Shown: positions 1 through 11,858 of the stretch, piece after piece
Layout: every line of letters starts with the position of its first letter
Numbering within the stretch: the stretch's first letter is position 1
DNA from: Nosema muscidifuracis
Lineage: Eukaryota; Microsporidia; Nosematidae
Length of the DNA stretch: 64,000 nucleotides
Reading direction: 5' to 3'
Assembly (NCBI GenBank): GCA_028335825.1
Contig: JAIOKI010000013.1
Location: 62,001-126,000 of the forward strand
The notes under the pieces: model-generated
What the model was told of the DNA's origin: nothing
The model's input: the letters and a program-made list of their open reading frames with translations, nothing else
The model's database searches: none
Program-made: the position numbers and the translations under genes

Positions 1-204
1 TCATTGTTTATTTAAATGAAGATTGTTGCACTTTAGTAATTTTGTACGCAAGGAAACAATAAGACAGTGAAAATAGTTAAATTCTGCTTGAAGAACATAA
101 AAAAAATAAATACAATAAAAATCTTAAGATATTATTATATACATTAATAATTTAATAATGTATTTTTAATTAATTAATAAATAGTTAAAGTTAAAATAAA
201 TTGT

Positions 205-1898
205 TTAATTGATAACTTGTACATAATAATTCAACAATTCAAAAATATTATCATATCCAGATGAAATTAGATTTTGTTCATTTCTTATCGCTTTATAACT
301 AATTAAATTTTCTAATTCCGATTTAAAATAGAAAAGTATACATGCATAAATATCGAATCTATTTTTATAGATATTTTCTTTTTGACAAATCTTCGAAAGG
401 AATTCTTTTAAGCCAGAAATAATGTCATTAGAAGTATCATTTGATTTACTTTTAAAACTTTCGATGAATTTAAATAGCATCAATGTATCATTAGAAAAAT
501 TATTTTCAGAAAGTCTCTTCTCGTACATCTCACACATTTCAAAATACATTAACAAATCAAAATAGATGCTCGAAATATTATTATGGTTATAAACAATCTC
601 TTTCATGATAAACTGAGAAATTTTTTCATAATATTCAGATTCGGAATTATCATTTTCTTCGATTAATTTAGAATTAACGTATCGAGATTTAGTTTATTTT
701 CACATTTTTCAACCAAATCTAAGGTGAATAGAATTTCATACATTATAATATTTCTAGCTTTTCCTTTATTCGATAGAATACTTATTAAAATATCCTTGTA
801 TAGATCACTATCTTTTATAAGATAAAAAAATCTTAAAATAGGTTCAATTTTATCTACACTGATATTTTGACAAGTTTTGAAGAAAATCTTCATTTCTTCA
901 AAAATATCTTCATCGATACAATAATAATATATTTCATATTTATAAACTGTAACGTTCTTTAAAGCATAACAATGATTATTCAAATATATACTGTCATTAA
1001 ATAATCCTACTTGTATATTTTTAAGTTCTTTGTTATTTGGATCATTAAAGAATCTAAATGTTTCAGAATATCATCTTGAGCAAGTATACTATTTTTATAA
1101 TATTCAGTTATTCTTTTGTTATCCTCAAATTCGTATGCTTTTTTATTAACTATATCATATTTTCTATCAAAATAAAAACAGGACATTTTTATTAATGATA
1201 ATAAACTTGAAATTTCTTCTAAATCTTCTTCCTTACAGTGGTAATATATTTTTAGATAATACTCAACATATTTTTTTATAATTAAATTCATTCATGTCGA
1301 TAGTGTACATAAACATATTTTTGTTATCTGGAGTTAACTTAAAATTAAATAAAATATTATCGTAATGTTCTATTCCGTATAGACAAGAATTTTTTTCACT
1401 ATTTAAAATTATATTTTCATCTGGATTGTTTATCAAAATCTTATCGTATTCTAAGTACGATTTAGTACTTGAAACATCATTGATATAGTGATAATAATTT
1501 GAAATATTTTTCATAAAATCACAAATCATTTCTGTTTTCTTTATATTTTTTTCGCAATCTTCAATATATAAATATTTATCTTTATCAGAGAATCCATATA
1601 CAATTTCAGCAATTTCTTTTTTCAATTCATCTTTCAAAGCAAAATTAACATCTGAATAATTATCGATACTAAAAAAAAATTGATTTGTAAATTTTCCTGA
1701 TTCATCGCACCTTTTAATATATATTCGGGATCTATAGATCTCTAAAATATGGATTGGAAAAGTAGAATCATCGCCTATAAAAATAAAATTTCTTTCATTA
1801 GTTTTCTTCATAATCACTTTAGATAGATCTTCACGCATTGTTTTTAAAACATCAAATGTATAAACTGATAATAAATGTAGTAAAGCCAAAAATTTCAT
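205..1898 (-). pseudogene. Decayed gene for a secreted lineage-specific protein
   Basis: The gene would begin at the ATG ending at 1898, with a hydrophobic signal-peptide-like N-terminus (MKFLALLHLLSVYTF). Its reading frame is then carried by four consecutive blocks in changing frames: 1898-1263, 1291-1007, 983-663 and 606-205. These blocks abut or overlap with almost no spacer and share the same lysine/asparagine/isoleucine-rich style, so I read them as one former gene of about 560 codons with three frame changes. The block near 1300-1400 (residues resembling NILFNFKLTPDNKNMFMYTI) loosely recalls the start of the secreted protein at 39274-40383 (CIFQYTYNLTENTKYTYMF), which suggests a shared family. 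Function is unknown. Alternatively, assembly errors in homopolymers split an intact gene. Confidence 0.55.
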
Positions 1899-4372
1899 GA
1901 TGGAGTAAAAAATTTCATATTTATATTTTTTTTAAATAAAATTAATTTAATTTTTAATTTAAAATTGAAAAATAAAAAAACAAAGATAGGTCAAAAATGA
2001 AGAAAAAAAAATTAATTTTTGTCCTTAAATTAAATTTAATTTAGCATTTGTTAGGATATATTTTTTACAATTTTTTATTGTAGTTATAAAATAATAAATT
2101 TATCATAATTAATGATAAGAATTTATTTTATGTAATTGTTTTGTAATTTTAATTTATAGAAAATTTTTATTTAAATTAAAAATATAATAAACATTTGTTT
2201 ATGTCAGGCAAAGATATCAAAATTTTCTATTTGTCTCGGAATTCTGATAATTAAAGAAATTAAATTTTATAGATTCAAGATGTTTGATTGATAATAATAA
2301 ATTAAAATTCAATAATTAGATTCTGAGTTTTTAATTTATAATTTGAGAATAAGACAATACAAATACTCCAATAGATTTTATAACAATATAGATTAATAAT
2401 TCAAATGCTTTATTATTGTTACAAGAATCAAGGCTAACCTATTGATAAACGTCTTCTATTTTATTTAGTTATACGTAGATAAATTGATTTTTTTCTTTGT
2501 AATTTACTAATATTAAGCATATATTTAATATGAAGTGAGTAATTTAAATTAATAATTCACATTTCTAAAAATTTTATGTGGTTAAAAAATATTATAATTT
2601 TAAATTACCGCCAAAATTATAGATTTAAGACATAATAGGTATGAAAATTGTGCACATAAATGCTACGTTATATCAAGACCAAACAAAGAAAATCGGAATA
2701 ATTCTTAAACACTTTGTATAGAATAATAATTTATGTTATCATCTTATGAAAAACCATGTGGTCAAAACAAAATTTATATATGATAATATAACATAACAGG
2801 ATATTTTTTGTATTTGTTTGTAAAGAAATTCATTTATTATGTTTCTTTTTCTTAATGTTCTAAACTTATTATGAGCTACTTACACATGAATTCTTTTGAT
2901 ACAGAATTTAATCATTATTCTATATAATATAATATCTTAGTTTTAAATGTAATTCGAACTGATTTTTTGAGAATATTTGTTATTATACCAGATTTTGTTT
3001 TCAACATACCTTTAGGTCACTACTGTACAGGAACTATACATTCTTTGTTAATATTATTTATTGATTTTCTAAAAAATCATAAATTTTTACTTCTATTTTA
3101 TGAATTTCTACTGAATAAACAAAATAAAGGAAATTAAATCTTAGACATATATTATTACATCAATAGACAAAAAGGAAAATGTACCAATAGAAAAATTTAT
3201 TGTCAATTCTTCAATTTATTTCGTAATGCAAAAGCTAAAACTTTTAATATTAACTTATTAAACCAAGTTTTAAGTATATTCGTACTACTGATTCTTAAAT
3301 TGTAATGAAGGGCAAGACTTGCTAATTCATTATTTGTATAAGCTATATTATAGGTTGGTTTATGGCACAATGACAAGAATTATATTATTTTATACTATAA
3401 ATGTCTCTATTTATGGTAAAAATCTGATTTTATGTCATTTACTGGTATTATAGATTTAGCTAATTTTGATAATACTGAATTTATTTTACTAAATTGCAGA
3501 AACTTCTTTTTAAATAATAAGAATCAATTTTTGCTTGTTATATTTAGTAATAAGAAGATTTTTAAGGATAGAGGTTCGAGTATTCTTCAAGTATTTTTTA
3601 TCAATCATATATTATACATGGAGATTTTAATAAACAGAGCTTTTTCTGATCTATTTTTTTCTTTTAAATGAAATTTATGTAAATATTTTAATATAATTAA
3701 ATCTTTTCTTGTCCATCATTTAGTAAAATTTGAAAAACCATAAAATTTGTTCAGATAACGTGTTGATTTTTTCACTTGGGACAGATTATATCAATACTGT
3801 TTCAGGGTTTACAAATTGTTTCATTATATAATAAAAATATACATTTTAGATTTGGTCTGATGAAACAGCTTTATCTATAGTTATAATTGATAAAGTTTAA
3901 ATTACAAAGAAATTTATATAACTTTTATGATGAAAACATAGAAGGCTTATAAAATCATGTATAAAGAAATATTCGGTCATTGCTTAGTAGAGAAATATAG
4001 TACTTATAGGGTTAGGATTTATAGTGTCGCTGAAGGACTTTATTAAAAACTGACCAAGCTAATTAATAAAAATAATTATAGTTTCATGGAGGTTTTATAT
4101 ACTTAATGATATTTAAATATTGAATAAAGTAGAAATTAATCGAATAGTTGCAGAAAGAAAGCTAAAAATAAAATAAAAAAGATTTTGATTAGAAGAACGA
4201 AATATAGAGATTGTGGTGCTTTTATATGCACTCTCATCACTTTAGAAGAAGTTTTGTATGGTTTGGGAAGAGTAATTAAATTAAATTTCTCAATATTTTT
4301 TGATGGTAATTTTTTATAAAAATTTAGAGAGCTTTAGGACACTACTAATAAATAGAAAAAAAAATTACCCCC
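1899..4372. other. AT-rich intergenic desert with weak coding relics
   Basis: There is no convincing gene here. A 79-codon open frame at 3432-3671 (+) has no C-run before its ATG and no recognisable domain. The stretch from about 3700 to 4340 is slightly richer in G+C and gives short peptide-like patches in several frames, as expected of a decayed gene or transposon. I could not assign a family. Confidence 0.4.
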
Positions 4373-5592
4373 ATGTTTAAAACTATTTTATTATACATAA
4401 TACAAATTTCTGGTATCAAGCATCTTAATTTATATTATGAAGAAAAAAACGGCTGTCTTATCGATAAAAATCTACGTAACAGAGAAATATTATATGATAA
4501 AAATATAATTCAACTTATGTTCGATAACATTTGGGATATATTGATAAAGAATCCTAAATTTGATGAAGCTTTCATAGATGATGAATTTATACCGAGAAAA
4601 CATCTGTTTAATAATAATAATGAAGTTAAGTCAATTGTTTTTAAAAAATTATGAAATTACTTAGTTCATCATATAAAGATAATGATGAATTGGAAGATAG
4701 ATTTTCAAATATTTCTGATACATTTTTTGCAGATAATATGGCTGAAGAGGTATATAAAATAATAGAAATGCTATATCTTTGTGATGAATGGGGTGAGTAT
4801 ATTCAGTCACAAAATATAATCAAATTTTATGATCATATAAATGAATTAATAAGAGACAGTTTCACATTTAAAAAAAGTGTAAAACTAGGACGAGCTCCGA
4901 GAATTAAGTTTAAAAATTGTATTGATCAAAAATTTCTAGATGATTCAAAGTGTGCTCGTAAATTCGAAAGTTATAATTCTATATCAGAAAATACAGTTGA
5001 ACCAAGTACTACGAGCAAAGAAGACCAGGCATCCTCATATTCATCTTCATTGATTACAAAATCTGAAAATAGTTACAATTTAGATATTAATAATGAATCA
5101 TATAATAATTTTGAAGATGAACTTAAAAAGATAGAATCTATAAATAATGAATCATTTGATGAATTAGATTCTTCATTATTTAATGATTTAAAAGAAATAA
5201 CTCAAGAATACAGTTCAACAAAAGCTTTGAGTTTTACTGAAAATCCTAATTTTATTAATCATGTATCTACTATATCATCTGCTTATGACACACCCGAAAA
5301 CAAAAACATAATAAACCAAAATAATACAGTCAATACGAACATGTTTAGTAATAACGTTCTATTTGGAATTTTAGTTGGAGGTGGTATATTTTTAATTTGT
5401 TTTATATTCGTCTTGATATATTGCATCATAAAAAAAACAAAAAGAAGCTATACATTAGAAACTGATAGAAAAATTATCGAGATGGAAGATTTATTGAAAA
5501 GGAAAAATATAACTCATACGAAAAATTCTAAAAAGACTACTGTAGTTGAGATCGATGAAATTAAAAATTCTATTTCTAATAATGAGAATTAA
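4373..5592 (+). CDS. Secreted/type I membrane protein, split by a frame change at 4651
   Basis: The sequence TTACCCCC sits directly before the ATG at 4373, a strong CCC start signal. The first frame (93 codons, to 4654) starts with a hydrophobic signal-like segment (FKTILLYIIQISGI). It ends in an ATGA overlap with a second frame running 4651-5592 (313 codons). The second frame has no C-run of its own. It continues as an acidic, Ser/Asn/Glu-rich stretch, then one transmembrane segment at about residues 236-260 of that frame (GILVGGGIFLICFIFVLIYC) and a basic then acidic tail of about 50 residues. Signal, low-complexity ectodomain, one membrane span and cytosolic tail form a plausible single-pass surface protein of about 405 residues. 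The frame change lies next to T5A6 in TTTTTAAAAAATTATGA, so it could be a homopolymer error, a young pseudogene or slippage. No family recognised. Confidence 0.6.
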
Positions 5593-7360
5593 ATTAAATT
5601 ATTTTTACTTGATATTTTTTTTCAACTTAATTATCATAAGTTATATGATTGGGACCAAAATTTAAAAATTGAGATAGTTAAAATAGCGAAGATTTTTTAC
5701 AGTCTCTTTTTTTTTTATATTCATTAATGACCAATTTCTTTTTTTTTTAGTTATTACTCATTAATGAATATAAAATTTTAACAAGACTATAAGGTCTTAT
5801 TTTTTCACTTGTTATAAGTTAATCACCAAAATCAGATCTTTCTTTTGGTATCTTAAATATTTAAAAATATTAAGAAGTTATGCATGGCAGTACTAAAGAT
5901 TTTATTGATCAAAGGTATGATTTTAAAGAAGTTCTTGATAAGATAATTTAAAAATATGTACAATTTATGGCATACACTAGTATATAAGAATGCTTTTTAA
6001 TAGTTTTTAGATAAACCAGAGTTTTAATAATACATTTTAAAAATATAGTTATGGTTAATTTGCTGTATATCACAGATAATCATATAAAAGAAAATTGTTT
6101 CGTATTATCACATGATTTTTTATATATATAGAATTATTATAGCAGAAATCAATATCGCGAATGATTACATCTGATTTATTACATTCATTGGTTATTTAAT
6201 GGAAAATATAATAGAGCATTGAAGATGACCCAATTTTATTCTCTAAATATGATCTTTATAGGATTACTCTTGTTATAATCAATAGAAACGGTTTAATATA
6301 AAAATTAATTACATTAAATTAAGACGTGAATTGTTTAAAAAGAAATTTGAAAACAAATGCAAATCAGAATAATACCAAAAACATATTTATTTTAAATAAA
6401 AATTATAAATATATGGAAAGTTCTAAAAGAATAAAAATTAAATAAAAATGCAGTATATAAGCATTACAAAGTTAAGGAATTCTCAGTTCAGAAATATATA
6501 GCGAATATGAAGGTCGAAATGAGAGTTAATTCCAGTATTTTAAGTTTAAAAAGATTAAATATAATAAGGCATATATTATTAGTTAATAATTTAAGAGAGT
6601 ACATTGTGATAGTAAAAGTTGAAAAAACAAGCTACAATAATTTATAGATTGTTAAAAATGAAAAGAAACAACCGTTACTATATAATATCTAACTAAAAAG
6701 CGTCAATATATAAGTGAAGAATTGTACCATATGTGATCACTTGGGATGATTTAGTTTCTAACTTCCATTGATGATAAAGATAATCAGACTGAGACATATA
6801 TTTAAATAAGAATCCTCAAGATGACTTTAATAGCTTAACATTGAAAGCCACCGAAGAGCAAGAAATGATGAATATTCTACTGAAACAAAGGATTCCGAGA
6901 TAAAGGAAGCTCTGAAGTCAGAGATAAACGTTCTTATTTAAAGTTAGTTTATCCCTAACTAAAAAACCAAATAAATACAAATTAAATATTAGCTAAACCT
7001 GACTCCTACAAAGGGTAAAAATTCTTTTTTTCATTGAAATTTTTAATGAAATATATCTTTTACAATGTAAAAAATTGATAAAGTTCAACGTAAATTCAAA
7101 TTCAAATATTTTAATATTTATTTTTTTAATAATTAATTGATTCTTCAGATTAGAAAAAGAATTTAACTTGTAAACGTTTATTCTACAGATCTAAATGTCT
7201 ATTAAATTAAAATTTTTAATTGTAAATCTGCTTATTCATGGTATAGAGTCTTAAGAATTAAAACTTGATTACATTCCGATATATTTAAATTCTTACTAAT
7301 ATATATTTTAAATTTTTATATTAAATATTATATTAAATTCAGTAAAAATAGAACTTTTAA
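5593..7360. other. AT-rich intergenic region with a more complex relic near 6700-6960
   Basis: No supported gene. An inverted pair lies just after the upstream gene: one arm is at about 5715-5728 (TATTCATTAATGA) and the other at about 5757-5770 (TCATTAATGAATA), with T-rich runs beside and between them, so a hairpin in the 3' flank is possible. From about 6700 to 6960 the composition is less A+T-biased and short peptide-like patches appear in several frames. This suggests a decayed gene or mobile element, but no family could be assigned. Confidence 0.35.
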
Positions 7361-8392
7361 TTAATTGTTTTCTTGATGTATTTCCGATAGTTGATTAATT
7401 AATTTAAATACTAAAACACCAATTTGATAAAAAACCCTTTGTTCGATATTAGTAAAGCTTGATTCTTCTAAAACTTTTTCGAACTTTTTTATTACATTTA
7501 AATAATTTGATAAGCAGTTTTTCATATCATTATCGATGCAGTACAAAAGATTTTCTAAAAATAAACCACAATGGTTGCAAATTTTGATCAATTCATTATC
7601 TTCATCTTCAAAATAAAACATATCTTTGTTTAGAAAGCATTTATAATAAGATATTAAATATAAAGAAATATATGAATTTAACATGTCTAATATTCTTTCT
7701 CCTTGAATCATCTCCTTTAAACAATTTACAAAGTGTTTTGTTAATTCATCTTTATATTCTGAATTATTTATCTTATCATATATTATCTGTAGTATTTGTT
7801 CATAATTTAATATTTGAAGATCCTTAGCAACATATGAATCATAATTAATATTAAACTTTTCATACAGAACTAATATAATATCTTTTAGCTTAATTTTTAA
7901 TTTATCATTAAAATCATCTAATACTTTTTCCTTTCGATCGATTCTTTTAAATACATTTAAAAAGCTATTAAAAAATAAATTAATAGTGTCTAAAACATAT
8001 TCCTTGTTCAAAATATCACTTAATGAGAACCTATTAAACAAAATAGGATGTACTTCATATGTCATTTTTTTATATTTTAAAGGTGGACAATGAAAATATT
8101 CATTTTCATCAAATTCTTCGTTCTCTTCATCATTATAGTTATTAATTTCATTATCAGATGGGTTATAAATTAATTCCTCATTAGTATTAATCGAATCATA
8201 ACTGGCCGTTTCATCAGTTTCATCTTCGTAATCATTTTTATACAGATTGATTAATTTCAAACAATCTTCAATACCATTTAATTCTTGGTATTTTGATGAA
8301 AAATAAGTTACTGGGGTTGTTAGAAAAGATTGATCAGATGTAGAACGAGATAGGCATATATAAAACCAAAATACTTTTAGAGATTTAAACAT
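7361..8392 (-). CDS. Secreted acidic protein, lineage-specific
   Basis: This is a 343-residue protein. On the coding strand the start is preceded by CACCCTTAAA-ATG, a canonical CCC signal, which fixes the start. The N-terminus (MFKSLKVFWFYICLSRSTS) looks like a short signal peptide. Residues of about 55-100 are strongly acidic and rich in Asp, Glu and Asn. The remainder is predicted helical, with scattered cysteines (including an ICNHCG stretch) and no second membrane segment. No domain is recognised. It sits alone between two deserts of about 2 kb, which is typical here of fast-evolving secreted proteins. A role at the host interface is inference only. Confidence 0.75.
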   Translation of the reverse strand: MFKSLKVFWFYICLSRSTSDQSFLTTPVTYFSSKYQELNGIEDCLKLINLYKNDYEDETDETASYDSINTNEELIYNPSDNEINNYNDEENEEFDENEYFHCPPLKYKKMTYEVHPILFNRFSLSDILNKEYVLDTINLFFNSFLNVFKRIDRKEKVLDDFNDKLKIKLKDIILVLYEKFNINYDSYVAKDLQILNYEQILQIIYDKINNSEYKDELTKHFVNCLKEMIQGERILDMLNSYISLYLISYYKCFLNKDMFYFEDEDNELIKICNHCGLFLENLLYCIDNDMKNCLSNYLNVIKKFEKVLEESSFTNIEQRVFYQIGVLVFKLINQLSEIHQENN

Positions 8393-10392
8393 TTTAAGGG
8401 TGAGAAATAACGAAATTTATAGGATAAAAATTAAATTAAATTTACAGATAAAAAATACTTTAATTTAAAACAATAAAAAAAGTCTTAAAATATATAATTT
8501 TTTTTAGATTTAAAAATGATTCAATTTCGAGTCATTTTCTATTTATTGTAATTTTTTTGCAAAAAAAATGTTTTAAGAAGAAATTAGAAGCCTGATTAAT
8601 ATTCAGCGTTATTATTTATAAATGCATTTTTAAAAAATTAATTTAGAAAAATAATTTATTAAATATGCAAATTTATAAATAAAGACTTTAATTGTTTTTG
8701 TAAATATTAATAACTTTCTACTTTTCTTGAAAATATAAATTTTTCTCTTCATCTTGTTATGTATCAAATCAAACTTTTTATCAAAAAATATAATTATAAT
8801 GGTATTTCTATTTCATACGTACCAGTTAATAATATAATTTTTTTTTAATATTTTTTATTAAAAATTCTTTTATTTTTTGGTTTTTATCACATTAAATTTT
8901 ATGATCACTTTTTATAAACTTATCATTTGAAAATTGAATTATGAGTACTATATTATTTCTAAAAAAAATTAATATCTATTTATGTATCTTACTTAACCTA
9001 CTTAAATTACTTTTTTTAGTCTAAATAATAGAATTTATTTTGATAGCTATCTTCGTTTAGTTTTTATAAAAATAATAATAAGACTTTATCAGATTCCACA
9101 TCACATGGAAATTCTTCTTATTTCAAAAGGCATATTAACAAATTTAAAAGTTTTTTATAGTCAAATAAAATACTTTTCTTGTTTTTATACTAAATTTTTT
9201 GATTTTCAAGTAATCTCTAATTCTTCATCATGATGTCTTAAAGAATATATACGTCATCTTTAATTTATACATACGAAAAAATATCAAATTTATAATCATG
9301 CATTTAAAATTAATATTTCTTGATTTTAAAATGTTTAATTATTTAATATTAAAAAGAATATTTATCAAAAGCATCATGTTTTTCGAAAAAAATGTAGTAT
9401 TTAGAATTTTTTAAATTTTATAATTTAGAAAGTAAGTCTTCGTTTTTTCATTAATACTAAAGCTTTATTATTTAATAAATTAATAAAAAATAATGTGTTA
9501 ATTTGTTTATGGTCTAGTATCGATCTAAAGTAAAATTTAGGAATATATTATATTTAGAAAAATTAATAAATAGCTCATATATCATATAAACAAGTTAGTA
9601 AAAATATTATATTTATAATTGCCTTAGTGATCAGTATATTAAAAAAATAATTAATAAAATACTATCTTAGAGCAATTATTATCATGTAGAAAGTTTTTAG
9701 TAAACAGATGAATATTCTATAAAATTCCTTGTATTTATATCGTAAAGCTATAAAAACAATATAAACTTACTGGTTTATTTAATAATACCAAGATAAATAT
9801 CCTCAAAAATGATAATAAAAATTTCAAAATTATACTAAGAAATTTAATGTTTCATACTCATTAAAAAATGTCAACTTTGTTTGTTTAAATTTTAAAATAT
9901 TGCTTGTAATAAAAACAATTTGAAATTCTTCAAAGTTTACTATTTTAATTTCTTCTCATTAAAAGCTGCTTTTCTCCACAGGAATTTTTAAAAAGACTTT
10001 TCCTAACTAAGTTCTTCATGATAATATTAATATGTTGGTCTAAACGAAAACTTTGATCTAAATTTCTATTTTAATCTTAGTTCTAAATAAATAAGGCAGT
10101 TTTTTAAATATCATTAGATTCTTTCCTGTACGAAATAATTATAGTTTTATATTTGTTTACACTTCTATAAATCAATAATGAGGTTTTACTGATCATTTCC
10201 CCTTACAATCAATCTCTTCGGTATGTTGCTATTTTATTATTGAAGCTAATATTCTGTAATGTATAAATTATTTTTATTTATTATATATCTTTTCAAAATA
10301 TGATAATCTTATTTTTTATTAAAATTACTAACTTGATATTAAATTTCATTTCATGAAACAAATATATAATTAAATTAAAAAAAACAATAAAA
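8393..10392. other. AT-rich gene-free stretch
   Basis: Two kilobases without a supported gene, RNA or clear tandem repeat. Only short random frames occur, and no C-run is followed closely by an ATG. Confidence 0.5.
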
Positions 10393-11196
10393 ATGCTTTT
10401 TTTTCTTTTATGCATAAATTCATACGAAATAGATCTCCTAGTAAACAAAAAAATAATAATACATTCGATACCTTACCCTAACTTCATTTTATCAGAGAAT
10501 TTTTCGGATTTTTCTAAGAACGTTTTTCATACGAAAAATTCTACTTATAATTTAAAAGAATTTAATAAAATATCTCGTTTAGAAAAATTTGATGATAAAT
10601 ATAGAATAAAAATTGGGAATTATTATGTATGCCAGAATAAAAATACAATATGTAATTATAATTCTGAAACAAAAATGTGTAAAGATGACAAATATAATGA
10701 AGTCGATTGTGATATATGTAAAAATAAATTGATAGAAACATGTGAATCCGATATAGATTTATGGGATATTGAAAAAACTTCTTTAGGATATATTATAAAA
10801 AGAAAGGATATGTGTTTTACTTTAGGATTCAAATTGTTCTTAGATACTTGTAAAGAAAGTAAAAATCAATTATTTGGATTTGAAGATCATGAATTATTAA
10901 GCTGTATAGAAAACTTCAATATTAATAAGAAACCAGAAACAAATAAAGAACTTATTGATAGTATAAAAATGAAAAAAAATATAAAAAACTTAAAAAAGGT
11001 TGATCCAGAAAAGTTTAATAAAATATTAAAGGATATAGAAAAACAGAAAGATCCTGAGAAAGCTTTAGAAGAAATTATACCAGGTATAAAAAATAAGAAA
11101 AAAATGAAAAAGTTGTGGGGTAAGTTATGGGGGTTTGGAAATTTTAATTGGCCTAAAGGATTCAAAGTTAAATTATTTTGTACTAAATTGTGGTGA
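10393..11196 (+). CDS. Secreted protein with possible ricin-B-type beta-trefoil
   Basis: This is a 267-residue protein. The first residues (MLFFLLCINSYEIDLL) resemble a signal peptide. Residues of about 75-175 have Cys-rich segments in the pattern of trefoil lectin repeats: a conserved-looking YVCQNKNTICNY stretch, then DLWDIE, then MCFTLGFKLFLDTCKE followed by NQLFGFED, close to the ricin-B Q-x-W/F-x-F signature. Microsporidia are known to carry secreted ricin-B-lectin-like proteins, and this is the basis of the tentative call. The last 80 residues are Lys-rich and helical, ending in a Trp/Gly/Phe-rich tail. No clear CCC signal precedes the ATG. The fold is inference; secretion is better supported. 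Confidence 0.5.
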   Translation: MLFFLLCINSYEIDLLVNKKIIIHSIPYPNFILSENFSDFSKNVFHTKNSTYNLKEFNKISRLEKFDDKYRIKIGNYYVCQNKNTICNYNSETKMCKDDKYNEVDCDICKNKLIETCESDIDLWDIEKTSLGYIIKRKDMCFTLGFKLFLDTCKESKNQLFGFEDHELLSCIENFNINKKPETNKELIDSIKMKKNIKNLKKVDPEKFNKILKDIEKQKDPEKALEEIIPGIKNKKKMKKLWGKLWGFGNFNWPKGFKVKLFCTKLW

Positions 11197-11205
11197 TATT
11201 TATAT

Positions 11206-11460
11206 AATTTAAAGTAAATTGATATGAGGTAAAAAAAATTATAAATAAATTATTTTCTTTATTGTGATTAAATAATCCATAATTTGAAGTAAATTGATAT
11301 GAGAATAAAAATTTAGATAATTTCAAGTAAATTGATAAGAATTTAAATAATTCCATAATGTATATTTTATTTATACTAAACTGCAAATTTAGATAATTTA
11401 AAGTAAATTGATAAGAAATTAAATAATTTACATAATATTTATTTTATTTATACTAAAATA
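11206..11460. repeat. Degenerate direct repeats downstream of the secreted gene
   Basis: Four copies of a motif close to TTTAAAGTAAATTGATATGA start near 11206, 11281, 11319 and 11394, with irregular spacing. They lie just after the stop of the upstream gene. The rest of the spacer to 11858 is plain AT-rich sequence. Confidence 0.6.
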
Positions 11461-11858
11461 ATATAAGTTATTTTCTCTATAATATATTTTGTACATAAGT
11501 TAAGTATATTTAAGATACGAGATTAATAAGTCATATTATAAATTTGTCGGTTAACTGTCAAAAATATCAATTTTATAATAAAATTTATTTCTATTTATTA
11601 AGTTCAAAACTAGATATCATTACATAAATATAAATTTTTTATTGTTTATATTTATAATTAAGTTATTAAAATTGATTAATATAACAACATATACCCTACC
11701 AACTAAAGATATAATTATCCATTATAAATTAATTATTTACTAATAAATCTTGAATAAACAATCTATTGTAAGTTTATATCTATTTAACTACTCATTTTAA
11801 ATATAACAACTTATTGTAAATATTTTTTGTTTTTATTTTTAGTAAAAATGACCCTTAA

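Noticed and set aside
3432-3671. 79-codon frame
   Set aside because: No start signal, no domain, and it sits in a relic-like desert.
10887-11165. Open frame of 92 codons on the minus strand
   Set aside because: It lies fully inside the secreted gene at 10393-11196 on the other strand and has no start signal; it reflects the Lys-rich coding of that gene.
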